Source of the DNA: Duganella sp. sic0402
Lineage (GTDB): Bacteria; Pseudomonadota; Gammaproteobacteria; Burkholderiales; Burkholderiaceae_D
Direction: 5' to 3'
Assembly: GCF_019219065.1 (NCBI RefSeq)
Contig: NZ_JAHUWK010000013.1
Coordinates: 79,835-143,834 of the forward strand
DNA: 64,000 bases
Both the position numbers and the translations under genes were made by a program. Below the pieces are notes generated by a model. It was not told where the DNA came from. It did not search any database and saw only the letters and a list, made by a program, of their open reading frames with translations. Shown here piece by piece: positions 50,274 to 60,161 of this stretch (its first letter is position 1; every line of letters begins with the position of its first letter).

Positions 50274-51403
50274 AAGCGCCGCGCCTGGCGCTGCTGGCGG
50301 CGCTGGCAGTGTGTACGGCGGCCGCACTGGCGCAGCAAGCGCCTGCCAGATTCGCGCCGATACCGGTCAGCGCCATCTTCCGTCCGCTACAAGCGAATGG
50401 CACGGCGGATGACGCACTGGCCAGCGGCCGCGTGGTGCCGGGGCAGTTTGCGCCAGCGCCGCGCGCCAGCAAGCCATGGCGCATCGCCTTCCTGTTCCCG
50501 CATACCAAAGACCCGTACTGGGTGGGCGTGTCGTACGGCGTCATCAGCGAAGCCAGGCGGCTGGGCGTGGCAGCCGATATTCTGCCGGCCGCCGGCTACG
50601 CCGATTTGCGGGGGCAGCTGCTCAGGATGGAGCAGGCCATCGCCGCCAAATACGACGCGATCGTGATTTCGCCGATCAGCATGACAGCAAATAACACCTC
50701 CATCGCCAAGGCGCGCGCGGCCGGCATTCCGGTGCTGGAACTGGCCAATGACAGCCGCAGCGATGACCTCACGCTGAAAGTCACCAGTTCGCTGCGCGGC
50801 ATGGGACTGGAGGCGGTGCGCTGGGTGATACGCGACGCCCAGCAGCGCGGCCTGAAAAGCATCAACATCGCCTTGCTGCCGGGGCCGATGGGTGCTGGCT
50901 GGGTCAAGGGCGAGGTGGACGGCACGCGCATTGCCGCGCAGGACGCGCCCATCGAAGTCAATCTGCTGGACATTCGCTACGGCGATAGCGACCGTGGACT
51001 GCAAGCGCAACTGGCCGGCCGCCTGCTGGCGCGGCATGGCCGGCGGCTGGATTACCTGCTGGGCTGCACCGGCTGCGCGCCGGCGGCGCTGGGACCGCTG
51101 AAGGCGGCCGGGCTGAGCGACAAGGTGAAGGTGGTGGCCTACGATCTCACCAATGAAATCGCGCAGCTGATACGCAGCAAAGACATTGCCGCAGCAGCCG
51201 ACAGCAAGGGCGTCAGCCAGGCGCGGGTGGCGATCAACGCCGCCGTCAATCAGCTCGAAGGGCGCGCCAGGGAGGCGCCGCACAGCCTGCTGGTCACGCT
51301 GGGCATGGTGGACCAGCAGAACCTGGCCAGCTATCCTTTTGATACCTCGATCGCGCCCGAAGGCTACAAGCTGCAGCTGTCGTATGATCCGTTGAAAGAC
51401 TGA
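50270..51403 (+). CDS. TorT-like periplasmic sugar-binding-fold protein
   Basis: A 377-residue exported protein with a signal peptide (to about AALAQ). The PBP type I fold begins at WRIAFLFPHTKDPYWVGVSYGVISEARRLGV and includes AIVISPISMTANNTSIAKARAAGIPVLELAND. Similarity to TorT, which senses TMAO together with the kinase TorS, is the best match; no kinase lies in the window. Its overlap with the upstream binding-protein gene suggests that the two act together, perhaps as sensors for a kinase encoded elsewhere. Confidence 0.75.
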   Translation: MKAPRLALLAALAVCTAAALAQQAPARFAPIPVSAIFRPLQANGTADDALASGRVVPGQFAPAPRASKPWRIAFLFPHTKDPYWVGVSYGVISEARRLGVAADILPAAGYADLRGQLLRMEQAIAAKYDAIVISPISMTANNTSIAKARAAGIPVLELANDSRSDDLTLKVTSSLRGMGLEAVRWVIRDAQQRGLKSINIALLPGPMGAGWVKGEVDGTRIAAQDAPIEVNLLDIRYGDSDRGLQAQLAGRLLARHGRRLDYLLGCTGCAPAALGPLKAAGLSDKVKVVAYDLTNEIAQLIRSKDIAAAADSKGVSQARVAINAAVNQLEGRAREAPHSLLVTLGMVDQQNLASYPFDTSIAPEGYKLQLSYDPLKD

Positions 51404-51471
51404 GCAAATCGTACACGCGTCCGCTGCGATCTTGCGTTACCCTAGGCGGATGCAAAGATGAGGAGATCATC

Positions 51472-51708
51472 ATGATCCCGGATCACGACCGCCGCCAGGC
51501 GCGGCCGCAAACTTCCGATACCGCCGGATGGCACTCGTTTGACTTTATCGTGCGCCAGGCGCTGCAGGTGCAGCGCGACGTCGGCACGCCCGGCGCGGTG
51601 GAGCTGTTGCAGAATATGGGGCTTAATCCGCAAGTGATCGCGCGGGTGCTGTCGCCGGAGCGCAAGATCCGTTCCGAGGACCTGCGCTCACTGGCCGGAG
51701 ACGCCTAG
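51472..51708 (+). CDS. Small conserved-looking protein of unknown function
   Basis: A 78-residue soluble protein. The ATG is preceded by GAGGAG at good spacing, and codon use resembles neighbouring genes. SFDFIVRQALQVQRDVGTPGAVELLQNMGLNPQVIARVLS appears to be a helical bundle. No family was recognised. It ends 10 bases before the convergent MFS gene. Confidence 0.7.
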   Translation: MIPDHDRRQARPQTSDTAGWHSFDFIVRQALQVQRDVGTPGAVELLQNMGLNPQVIARVLSPERKIRSEDLRSLAGDA

Positions 51709-51718
51709 GTATTCCTGC

Positions 51719-53083
51719 TTACTCTTTATGGTGGAAGGGCGCGAACCAGGTCACCAGGAACGAAGGAATGGTGGCCGCCATCACCAGCCAGAAGTAGTGC
51801 ACATAGCCGAGCAGCTGCTGCAAATGGCCGCTGACCACGCCGGTGACCATCATGCACAAGCCCATCAGTCCGGTGCCGAAGGCGTAGTGGGTAGTGGTGT
51901 ATTTACCTGGCGCCAGCTGCTGCATCAGGTAGATCATGAAGCCCACCGAGCCGAAGCCGTAGAAGAATTTTTCAATCGCCACGCCGGCGCAGATCATCAC
52001 CAGGTTGTCCGGCTGGTAGTAGCTCATCAGCAGGAAGGTGACGTTGGGAATATTGACCGCGCAGCACAGCGTGAACAGGGTTTTTTGCAGCCCGCGCCGC
52101 GCCACGAAAATCCCCCCGAGCAGCGAACCGACCAGCACCGCGATCAGGCCGTAGGTGCCGTAGATCAGGCCCAGCATTTCATTCGACAGGCCCAGGCCGC
52201 CTTGCGCCACCGGGTCGACCATGAAGAAGGGACCGATCTTTTCCAGCAGGCCGATACTCAGACGGAACACGAAGGCGAAGCCGACCATCAGCCACACATC
52301 GCGTTTCTGGAAGAAGGTGGCGAATGAATCCTTGAGGATGAAGGCTGCTTCCGCCACCGACTTCGGCGCGTTCTCGGCCTTGGCGCCGTCCGGCATCACG
52401 CGCAGGTGCCAGATCGCGGTCAGCAGGGTGATGCCGGCGACGATGAAGAAGATCACCCGCCACGAATCGATCCACGCCGGGCCGAACACGCCGGCCTCAT
52501 GCTTGAAGTAGTGGGTGTGCAGCCAGCCGCTCAGGTAGACCATGCCGCCGGAGGCGACGATCGGGCCGACGTTCCAGCTCAGGCTCTGGATGCCGCAGAA
52601 CAGCGACTGGGTCTTGGTGTTCAGCGCGGTGACATAGACGCCGTCGGAGGCGATATCCTGGGTCGCGCCGACCAGCGACAGCACGCCGAACAGGAACACC
52701 ATGATGACCATATAGTCCGGCAGCGACATCGCCAGCGCCACGCCGGCAAAGCCGATGCCGACGATCAGCTGCGCGCACAGCACGAAGAATTTCTTGGTGC
52801 GGTACATTTCCACGAAGGGCGCGAACAGCGGCTTGATGGTGTAGGCCAGGATCAGGTAGCTGGCGTATTGCGCCGCCTGGCCATTGTCCATGCCGAGGTT
52901 CTTGAACATGATGGAGGTGACGCTGGTCAGCATCACATAGGTCAGCGCCATCGCGAAATAGCCGCTTGGCACCCATAACATCGGCGTGCCGCGCGCGAAC
53001 ATGGCGCGCAACAGCGACGGCGGTTGCTCGCCTGGCGCCGGTTGCGGGTCTTGCGCTTGCTGCACCGTTGATTGTGCGGTCAT
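51719..53083 (-). CDS. MFS transporter, AmpG/PAT-like
   Basis: A 454-residue inner-membrane transporter with about 12 helices. TSVTSIMFKNLGMDNGQAAQYASYLILAYTIKPLFAPFVEMYRTKKFFVL and GATQDIASDGVYV match the AmpG/peptide-acetyl-CoA transporter branch. AmpG brings anhydromuropeptides into the cytoplasm, but here the gene follows a GH1 beta-glucosidase, so uptake of a beta-glucoside is at least as likely. The ATG at 53083 follows GAGGA. It is the second gene of the operon under the LacI-type operator at 54577. Confidence 0.8.
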   Translation of the reverse strand: MTAQSTVQQAQDPQPAPGEQPPSLLRAMFARGTPMLWVPSGYFAMALTYVMLTSVTSIMFKNLGMDNGQAAQYASYLILAYTIKPLFAPFVEMYRTKKFFVLCAQLIVGIGFAGVALAMSLPDYMVIMVFLFGVLSLVGATQDIASDGVYVTALNTKTQSLFCGIQSLSWNVGPIVASGGMVYLSGWLHTHYFKHEAGVFGPAWIDSWRVIFFIVAGITLLTAIWHLRVMPDGAKAENAPKSVAEAAFILKDSFATFFQKRDVWLMVGFAFVFRLSIGLLEKIGPFFMVDPVAQGGLGLSNEMLGLIYGTYGLIAVLVGSLLGGIFVARRGLQKTLFTLCCAVNIPNVTFLLMSYYQPDNLVMICAGVAIEKFFYGFGSVGFMIYLMQQLAPGKYTTTHYAFGTGLMGLCMMVTGVVSGHLQQLLGYVHYFWLVMAATIPSFLVTWFAPFHHKE

Positions 53084-53147
53084 AGTGTCGTCCTCGTTAT
53101 TCTCGTTGGAGTGTAGCACCAGCTCTGCGGCCGGCTATAAACGGGAA

Positions 53148-53169
53148 CCGCCGGCCCGAAGACCGGCGG
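53148..53169 (-). repeat. Intercistronic hairpin between glucosidase and transporter genes
   Basis: CCGCCGG (53148-53154) and CCGGCGG (53163-53169) form a 7-bp GC stem with an 8-base loop, 21 bases after the glucosidase stop. There is no U tract, so it more likely stabilises or attenuates the downstream message than ends it. Confidence 0.4.
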
Positions 53170-53189
53170 CGGTACTGCTGTTGCGTTGC

Positions 53190-54530
<1,341 letters not shown>

Positions 54531-54576
54531 TTTTATAAGGTTTTGTCAGAGTAGGATGGGAGGACATAGCTACGTT

Positions 54577-54590
54577 TGAAAACGATTTCA
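54577..54590. promoter_or_regulatory. LacI-family operator upstream of the beta-glucosidase
   Basis: TGAAAACGATTTCA, 47 bases before the gene and about 9-22 bases downstream of the expected transcription start. Identical to the operator at 48379-48392. No LacI-family regulator gene is in the window. Confidence 0.7.
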
Positions 54591-54604
54591 CGCCTCGGAT
54601 GATG

Positions 54605-54633
54605 ATTAGACCTCAACTCATTGTGAGTGTCAA
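54605..54633 (-). promoter_or_regulatory. Promoter of the beta-glucosidase operon
   Basis: On the minus strand: TTGACA (54633-54628), a 17-base spacer and TCTAAT (54610-54605). Perfect -35, good spacing, and a LacI-type operator just downstream. Confidence 0.75.
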
Positions 54634-54664
54634 TCGATTTGAAAAATGGCGCCGGCAAGCCTGA

Positions 54665-54670
54665 TATAAT
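54665..54670 (+). promoter_or_regulatory. -10 hexamer upstream of trmB
   Basis: A perfect TATAAT 34 bases before trmB. The nearest -35-like TTGAAA (54639-54644) gives an overlong 20-base spacer, so only the -10 is certain. Confidence 0.4.
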
Positions 54671-54703
54671 GCCGCCTCAACAAATTTAACGACCATTCCG
54701 ACC

Positions 54704-55423
54704 ATGTCTTCCGATACGCCTAAAGACGCCCCAGCGCGCGCCATGCTGTACGATCCGACCGAGCACCGCATCCGCAGTTTCGTCACCCGTGCCGGCCGCC
54801 TGTCGACCGCGCAGGCGCGTTCGCTGGAAGAGCTGGGGCCGCAGTTCCTGATCCCGTATCAGAAAGCGCCGCTCGACTATGAGCAGACCTTCGGCCGCAA
54901 GGCGCCGGTGGTGCTGGAAATTGGCTTCGGCATGGGCGGCACCACCGCGCACATCGCTGGCGTGATGCCGGAGAAGGACTTCATCGGCGTGGAAGTGCAT
55001 ACGCCCGGCGTCGGCAGCCTGTTGAAGCTGATCGGTGAGCAGAACCTGAGTAACCTGAAAGCGATCCAGCACGACGCGGTGGAAGTGCTGAACTTCATGA
55101 TTCCGGATGGCTCGCTGCACGGTGTACACATCTACTTCCCGGATCCGTGGCACAAGGCGCGCCATAACAAGCGCCGCCTGGTGCAGTCGCCGTTCGTCAA
55201 GCACTTGGTTCAGAAGCTGGAAGTGGGCGGCTATCTCCATCTGGCCACTGACTGGGAAGACTATGCGGTGCAGATGCTGGAAGTGCTCAGCGCTGACGAG
55301 GGCTTGCAGAACACCGCTGACGGCTACGCGCCGCAGCCGGCCTATCGTCCGCTGACCAAGTTTGAAAACCGCGGCCTGAAACTGGGCCACGGCGTATGGG
55401 ATCTGGTGTTCACCAAGAAGTAA
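54704..55423 (+). CDS. trmB: tRNA (guanine-N7)-methyltransferase
   Basis: A 239-residue SAM-dependent enzyme that makes m7G46 in tRNA. SAM motif VLEIGFGMGGTTAHIA, the catalytic region VHIYFPDPWHKARHNKRRL and FENRGLKLGHGVWDL are diagnostic. It is divergent from the beta-glucosidase gene; its stop abuts the convergent half-length binding-protein gene. Confidence 0.95.
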   Translation: MSSDTPKDAPARAMLYDPTEHRIRSFVTRAGRLSTAQARSLEELGPQFLIPYQKAPLDYEQTFGRKAPVVLEIGFGMGGTTAHIAGVMPEKDFIGVEVHTPGVGSLLKLIGEQNLSNLKAIQHDAVEVLNFMIPDGSLHGVHIYFPDPWHKARHNKRRLVQSPFVKHLVQKLEVGGYLHLATDWEDYAVQMLEVLSADEGLQNTADGYAPQPAYRPLTKFENRGLKLGHGVWDLVFTKK

Positions 55424-55810
55424 TCACTTGAGCAGCGCCGCGTTCAGGCGCTGCATCGTCTCATCCGGCACCGCCAAGGTGCACCACAGGCGACGGTCGT
55501 CATAGACCACTTCTGAGAGCTTGCCGCCGCGCTCACGTCCCGGCAAGCCAACCCAGGCCAGCATGCAGGCGGGCTGGCTGTTTGCCCTCAAGATCACCAG
55601 TTGTTGTTTGGCCGGCGTGCTGCGAAGCTGGTAGCGAATGCCGGCGCTGGCCAGTGCAGCGCTGACCTTATCGATGGCGGGGCCTTGCGCGACGCCGTGT
55701 CTGGTGTAGTGCTGCGGTGGCCGCTCGTTGTAGTGGATGACCAGCGGCGGTTCAGCGGCCAAGGCCAGCAGCGGCGCGGCCAGCAGCACGGCGGCGATCC
55801 TAAGCATCAT
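55424..55810 (-). CDS. Half-length periplasmic binding-protein-like protein
   Basis: A 128-residue exported protein with a signal peptide (MMLRIAAVLLAAPLLALAA). LVIHYNERPPQHYTRHGVAQGPAIDKVSAALASAGIRYQ matches the first lobe of family 3 solute-binding proteins, but the total is only half the normal length and it ends directly at the trmB stop. It may be a genuine single-lobe sensor or a truncated gene. The ATG at 55810 overlaps the upstream stop (ATGA). Confidence 0.65.
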   Translation of the reverse strand: MMLRIAAVLLAAPLLALAAEPPLVIHYNERPPQHYTRHGVAQGPAIDKVSAALASAGIRYQLRSTPAKQQLVILRANSQPACMLAWVGLPGRERGGKLSEVVYDDRRLWCTLAVPDETMQRLNAALLK

Positions 55811-56316
55811 TTCTCCAGCGGCTCCACGTCCAGCACCACCACATATTGCAGGCGCTTGCCCTGCCACAGCGCGCCGCCGCGTACTTGCGCATCGGTGGTG
55901 CTCAGCTGGCCGACGGCTTCCTTCTTGCGCAGCAGCTCGCGGAACTTCAGCGACGCCTTTTGCGGCAGGTAGCCCACCATGCGGCCGTCGATGAAGACAG
56001 CCACCGCCTCGTTCTCGTAGGCGTTGCGGTCATCGGGCATCAGCGTGGCCACGTATTGCGCGGCGGCGGCCTGTTCGCCATGCGCGCCGGCCAGTTCCTG
56101 CAGCGTGGCCTGGTAGCGCGACTCGGTCATCACCTCCACCATGAAGCGTCCGCCATCGGACCAGTGCAGCACTGGCGCGCTGTCCGGCAGCTTGGGCTCA
56201 TATGGCACGCCGCTCGGCAGCGGCAAAGGCTTGGCCTTGACCGGATTGGTTTTGATGATGGCGTAGACCACCGCCGCCGTGGCGACGATGATCAGCAGGG
56301 AGATGAGAAGCTGCAT
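55807..56316 (-). CDS. Membrane-anchored protein, HIRAN-like region
   Basis: A 169-residue protein with a single N-terminal membrane helix (about residues 2-20). The soluble part contains GRFMVEVMTESRYQATLQELAG and PDDRNAYENEAVAVFIDGRMVGYLPQKASLKFRELL, which resembles the HIRAN fold found in DNA-repair proteins, though here facing the periplasm or anchored to the membrane. Function unknown. It is translationally coupled to the half-length binding protein. Confidence 0.6.
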   Translation of the reverse strand: MQLLISLLIIVATAAVVYAIIKTNPVKAKPLPLPSGVPYEPKLPDSAPVLHWSDGGRFMVEVMTESRYQATLQELAGAHGEQAAAAQYVATLMPDDRNAYENEAVAVFIDGRMVGYLPQKASLKFRELLRKKEAVGQLSTTDAQVRGGALWQGKRLQYVVVLDVEPLEK

Positions 56317-56347
56317 GGCGTGCTATGTTTGTACGAAGGCCGACATC

Positions 56348-58126
56348 TTAACGCATGTGCTTAGACTGATAGACGACTTTGCCGCCCACCACCGTTTGCA
56401 GCACCTTGATGTTGGCGATGTCCTCGGCTGGAATGGTGAAGAAGTTACGGTCCAAAACAATCAGGTCGGCCAGCTTGCCGACCTCCAGCGAGCCGGTATC
56501 CTTTTCCTGGCGCAGCGTGTAGGCGGCGTTCAGCGTGATCGCGCGCAGCACCTCGGCACGCGGCATGCCTGGCTGCGCAGTCAGCTTGCCCGCGTAGGCC
56601 TGGCCGGCATTGGGCGCGGCGGTGCGGGTCACACCAACCTTCAGCGCAAACCATTCATCCAGCGGGTCGACCGGCCAGTCGCTGCCATAGGCGACACGCG
56701 CGCCGGCATTGAGCAGCAGCGCCTGCGGCTGCACCACTGCGTAGCGCTGTGGTCCCAAATAATCCCTGAGCGCTTCCACTGTATCAGGCGCTGGTTTGCC
56801 CCACTGGAAGGACAGCACCGGCGTGACATCCAGCCTGGCGAAGCGCGGATAGTCGGCAGGATCGACGATTTCATCGTGCGCCAGTGCCGGCCGGACGCGC
56901 TTGCCTTCCGGCGTGGCGCGCAGGTCTTCGATGGCATCCAGCGTTTCGCGCACGGCGCGGTCGCCGTCGACGTGGACGTGCGGATCGATTTTCGCGCGTG
57001 CCAGTTCGGTTAGCGTGGCGCGCAGCGATTCCGGTGTGAAGTAGGTCGGCGGGCCGTTGTGCGGGCCGGGCTGCCAGCTCGGCTTCTCCTGCGTACCCTT
57101 GTTGACCAGATAGGGTTCCAGCATGGCGCCGGTGAAGGCGGGTGCAGCGATTACGCCGTCCATGAACAGCTTGGCGTGGCGCACCTGCATCGACGGCGCG
57201 ACCTTGGTCGGTCCCTGGTCGAATTGCTTCTGCTGTTTGAGCAATTCGGCCACGGTGCTGTGCGGCGTGCCGCCTTTATCCAGATCGATCAGCACCGCGA
57301 AGTGTGCGCGTGCCGTCAGCTTGCCCTGCTTTTGCAGCGCGGTGAAAGCGGTCATCGTTTCGGGATCGGTATAAGCGTCGAGGAAGCTGGTGATGCCTTG
57401 CTGGCGCATCGCTGCCAGCGCCGCCTTGGAGGCGGATAGATTCTCGGCCACCGTCAGCGGCGGTAGCAGATTCATCGCCAGATCCTGCGCGGCGTCCTCC
57501 AGCAGGCCGGTGGCGTTGCCCTGCGCATCGCGGGTGATGACGCCGCCCGCTGGATTAGCCGTGTCGCGTTGTATTTTCGCGGTCTTGATGCCTTTGGAAT
57601 TCAGCAGCGCCGAGTGGCCGAACGAGGAGCGCACGATGATCGGCCGTTCGGTCTTCAGCGCATCCAGCATAGCGGCGGTGGTTTCCACGCCGTCCGGCTG
57701 CATGCCTTGCTGGAACCAGTTCACCACTATCATCCAGCGTTCCGGACCGGACCTCTTATCGTTGTCGAGGCAGGCCTGGATGCGTGACTGGAACTGTGCC
57801 ACCGTCAGCGGCTCATAATTCAGGCTGCAATTCAGCAGGCGGCTGCCGCCGGATTGCGGATGCATATGGCCGTCGATCAGGCCGGGCATCAGCATGCGGC
57901 CTTGCAGGTCGATGGTTTCGGTCTTCTTGCCGGCGTAGGCTTGGGCGCCGTCGTCATCGCCAACGTAGACGATGCGGCCGGCGCGTATCGCCAGCGCCTG
58001 CTGCACGCTGTCCTTGGCATCCACTGTGTAGATGTAGCCGTTGCGGTAGATGGTGTCGGCCGGCTTGGGGGCGGCGTGGGCATTGAGGCTAAGGACAAGT
58101 GCGGCAAACAGGCCGGTGCGGATCAT
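56348..58126 (-). CDS. Exported amidohydrolase (YtcJ-like)
   Basis: A 592-residue metal-dependent amidohydrolase with a signal peptide ending near LNAHAA. The metal-binding motif GLIDGHMHP, a later DPHVHVDGDRAV and the catalytic Asp in YGSDWPVDP are present; NAAYTLRQEKDTGSLEVGKLADLIVLD is the C-terminal sandwich. YtcJ-type enzymes act on unknown amides. The ATG at 58126 follows AGGAG; the frame is open a further 350 codons upstream through the next gene by chance. It follows the EamA gene by eight bases. Confidence 0.86.
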   Translation of the reverse strand: MIRTGLFAALVLSLNAHAAPKPADTIYRNGYIYTVDAKDSVQQALAIRAGRIVYVGDDDGAQAYAGKKTETIDLQGRMLMPGLIDGHMHPQSGGSRLLNCSLNYEPLTVAQFQSRIQACLDNDKRSGPERWMIVVNWFQQGMQPDGVETTAAMLDALKTERPIIVRSSFGHSALLNSKGIKTAKIQRDTANPAGGVITRDAQGNATGLLEDAAQDLAMNLLPPLTVAENLSASKAALAAMRQQGITSFLDAYTDPETMTAFTALQKQGKLTARAHFAVLIDLDKGGTPHSTVAELLKQQKQFDQGPTKVAPSMQVRHAKLFMDGVIAAPAFTGAMLEPYLVNKGTQEKPSWQPGPHNGPPTYFTPESLRATLTELARAKIDPHVHVDGDRAVRETLDAIEDLRATPEGKRVRPALAHDEIVDPADYPRFARLDVTPVLSFQWGKPAPDTVEALRDYLGPQRYAVVQPQALLLNAGARVAYGSDWPVDPLDEWFALKVGVTRTAAPNAGQAYAGKLTAQPGMPRAEVLRAITLNAAYTLRQEKDTGSLEVGKLADLIVLDRNFFTIPAEDIANIKVLQTVVGGKVVYQSKHMR

Positions 58127-58134
58127 GCAATCTC

Positions 58135-59031
58135 CTATGTGGCTCCCATCAGCCTGGCGCGCAGGGACGGCGGCAGAAACGCCAGCAGATTCCCCGCCAG
58201 TACCAGCGCCAGCCCGCACAGGGCCAGCGGCGTCCAATGGTAGCCTTCGTAAATGGTCGAAATAGTCAGCGCTACGATGGGGAATAATACCGTGGAATAG
58301 GCCGCGCGGTCCGGACCGATGCGGCCCACCAGCAACAGGTAGGCGGTAAAGCCGATCACCGAGCCGGGGATCGCCAGGTACAGCAGCGCGCCCAGATAGC
58401 GCGGCGATGGATCGAGCGTGAACGGCATGCCCAGTGCCAGCGCCGCCACACCCAGCGTGGTGGCGCCGATCAGCATCGCCCAGGTGTTGGTCAGCCATGG
58501 CGTCAGGCCAAGCGACTGCATGCGGCTGGATAGCAGGTTTCCGCATGAGAAGCACAGCGTGCCGCCCAGCGTCAGCGCCAGGCCAAGCAGCGTATGGCTG
58601 TCGTGCCAGTGGCCGGCCATCTGCGGCGCGAACAGCAGCACGATGCCGGCCAGGCCGCACAAGGCGCCCAGCATCACCTGCGGCTTGATCGGCCGCTTGA
58701 GGAAGATGCGGCCGTTGATGGCGTTCCACAGCGGCGCGGTGGAGAACACCACCGCTTCCAGGCCGCTGGTGACCCATTGACTGGCGTAGTAGAAGCACAG
58801 GAAGTTCAGGCAGAACAGCGCGATCCCTTGCGCGAACAGCCATGGCCAGGCCTGGCGCGGCGGCCACCATGGCTTGCGGGCGATCAGCAGGAAGGCCATC
58901 AGCACGGCGGCGGCGATCCAGAAGCGGTAGGCGATGGAAACCGGCGCCGGCACCACGCCGAGCTGGAAAGAGATGGCGATCCAGGTGGTGCCCCAGATCA
59001 GCACAGTGAGAGCGTAGAGTAGCGTATTCAT
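58135..59031 (-). CDS. EamA/DMT-family transporter
   Basis: A 298-residue drug/metabolite transporter with ten predicted helices in two EamA repeats: LLYALTVLIWGTTWIAISFQLG and ALTLGGTLCFSCGNLLSSRM. Such proteins export amino acids or metabolites. The start at 59031 was chosen because the upstream in-frame sequence is polar and no ribosome-binding site is better. It is probably co-transcribed with the downstream amidohydrolase and is divergent from an AraC regulator. Confidence 0.84.
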   Translation of the reverse strand: MNTLLYALTVLIWGTTWIAISFQLGVVPAPVSIAYRFWIAAAVLMAFLLIARKPWWPPRQAWPWLFAQGIALFCLNFLCFYYASQWVTSGLEAVVFSTAPLWNAINGRIFLKRPIKPQVMLGALCGLAGIVLLFAPQMAGHWHDSHTLLGLALTLGGTLCFSCGNLLSSRMQSLGLTPWLTNTWAMLIGATTLGVAALALGMPFTLDPSPRYLGALLYLAIPGSVIGFTAYLLLVGRIGPDRAAYSTVLFPIVALTISTIYEGYHWTPLALCGLALVLAGNLLAFLPPSLRARLMGAT

Positions 59032-59142
59032 GCCGCCAGCTTGGCAGTGCGGCGGCGCGGCGACTTGTCTGAAATTGCGCATCTATGCCGTCGGCTGGGG
59101 CGGCGGCCGGCGGCGCGGTTGGCGCCGTGCTAGACTTTTGGC

Positions 59143-60069
59143 ATGACTTCCCGTGCCAACAATCTGCCTGCCACACTGCTGTCCGCGCTGCCGGATGGCC
59201 AGCTGTCGCATTCTGTCTTCAAGACCATGTCGGAGACGGATGCGCAGCTGGAGCGCTTCGCCTGGCTGGGGGATGAGCTGGCGCTGGCGGTCTGGCGGCG
59301 CGATACGCCGGTGGCTCAGACCAGCTATAACCAGCCGGGCCATCACACACTGTCCTTTTATCTGGATGGCGGCCACCGCACCGAGCGCTGGGAGTTGCCC
59401 GGCTTGTACGGCGCACCGAAGCGCCTGTGCACCTTGCCGGACTGGCACGAGTCCTCATGGACGGTGCGCGGGCAGATGCATTTCATGCACGTCTACTTCC
59501 TGCCCGAGCACTTCACGCGGCGGGCCGTGGTGGAACTGGACCGCGAGCCGCGCGAGCTGACGCTGGCCGACCGCACCTACTTTGAACATGAACGCATCGC
59601 CCGGCTGTGTGCAAGCCTGGCGTCCATGCCGTGGGAGGGGGCGGACGCGCAGCTGCGCGCCAATGAAACCACGCATGAGACGCTGAGCCATCTGCTGCTG
59701 GCGCAATCGGTGCCGCAGCATCAGGCGCGGGTGCGTGGCGGGCTGGCGCCGGCGGTGCGGCGTCGGCTGGCCGATTACATTGAGGCCCATCTGGCGCACA
59801 ACATCACGCTGGGCGTGCTGGCGGAGCTGGCCTGCCTGTCGGAGTATCATTTTTTGCGGATGTTCAGAACCTCGTTCGGCATGACGCCCTCGGCCTGGAT
59901 CGCGGCGCGCCGCATCGACCACGCCCGCGCGCTGCTGAAGACCAGCGGCCAGCCCCTGCAGCAGATTGCCGACGCCTGCGGCTACGCAGACCTGAGCCAC
60001 TTCAGCCACCGCTTCCGCACCGCCGTCGGCGCAGCGCCGAGCCACTACCGTTCCATAGTGGCGGCCTGA
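59143..60069 (+). CDS. AraC-family transcriptional regulator
   Basis: A 308-residue regulator. The N-terminal 190 residues are a cupin-like sensor region; the C-terminal domain has two helix-turn-helix units, LGVLAELACLSEYHFLRMFRTSFGMTPSAW and LQQIADACGYADLSHFSHRFRTAVGAAPSHYR. It is divergent from the EamA/amidohydrolase operon across 111 bases and may regulate it. The spacer holds no recognised operator. Confidence 0.87.
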   Translation: MTSRANNLPATLLSALPDGQLSHSVFKTMSETDAQLERFAWLGDELALAVWRRDTPVAQTSYNQPGHHTLSFYLDGGHRTERWELPGLYGAPKRLCTLPDWHESSWTVRGQMHFMHVYFLPEHFTRRAVVELDREPRELTLADRTYFEHERIARLCASLASMPWEGADAQLRANETTHETLSHLLLAQSVPQHQARVRGGLAPAVRRRLADYIEAHLAHNITLGVLAELACLSEYHFLRMFRTSFGMTPSAWIAARRIDHARALLKTSGQPLQQIADACGYADLSHFSHRFRTAVGAAPSHYRSIVAA

Positions 60070-60161
60070 CTCTCTTCATCGATACTGCGGTTAATCAAAG
60101 CCTCCCCGTTTGTAACGAGCGATAGTTTGCTTTATTTTCTTTGCGAGCAATGGAGATAGCA

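Noticed and set aside
58127..59176. A 350-codon upstream extension of the amidohydrolase frame
   Set aside because: It runs through the EamA gene in another frame, lacks family similarity, and the amidohydrolase has its own signal peptide and AGGAG at 58126.
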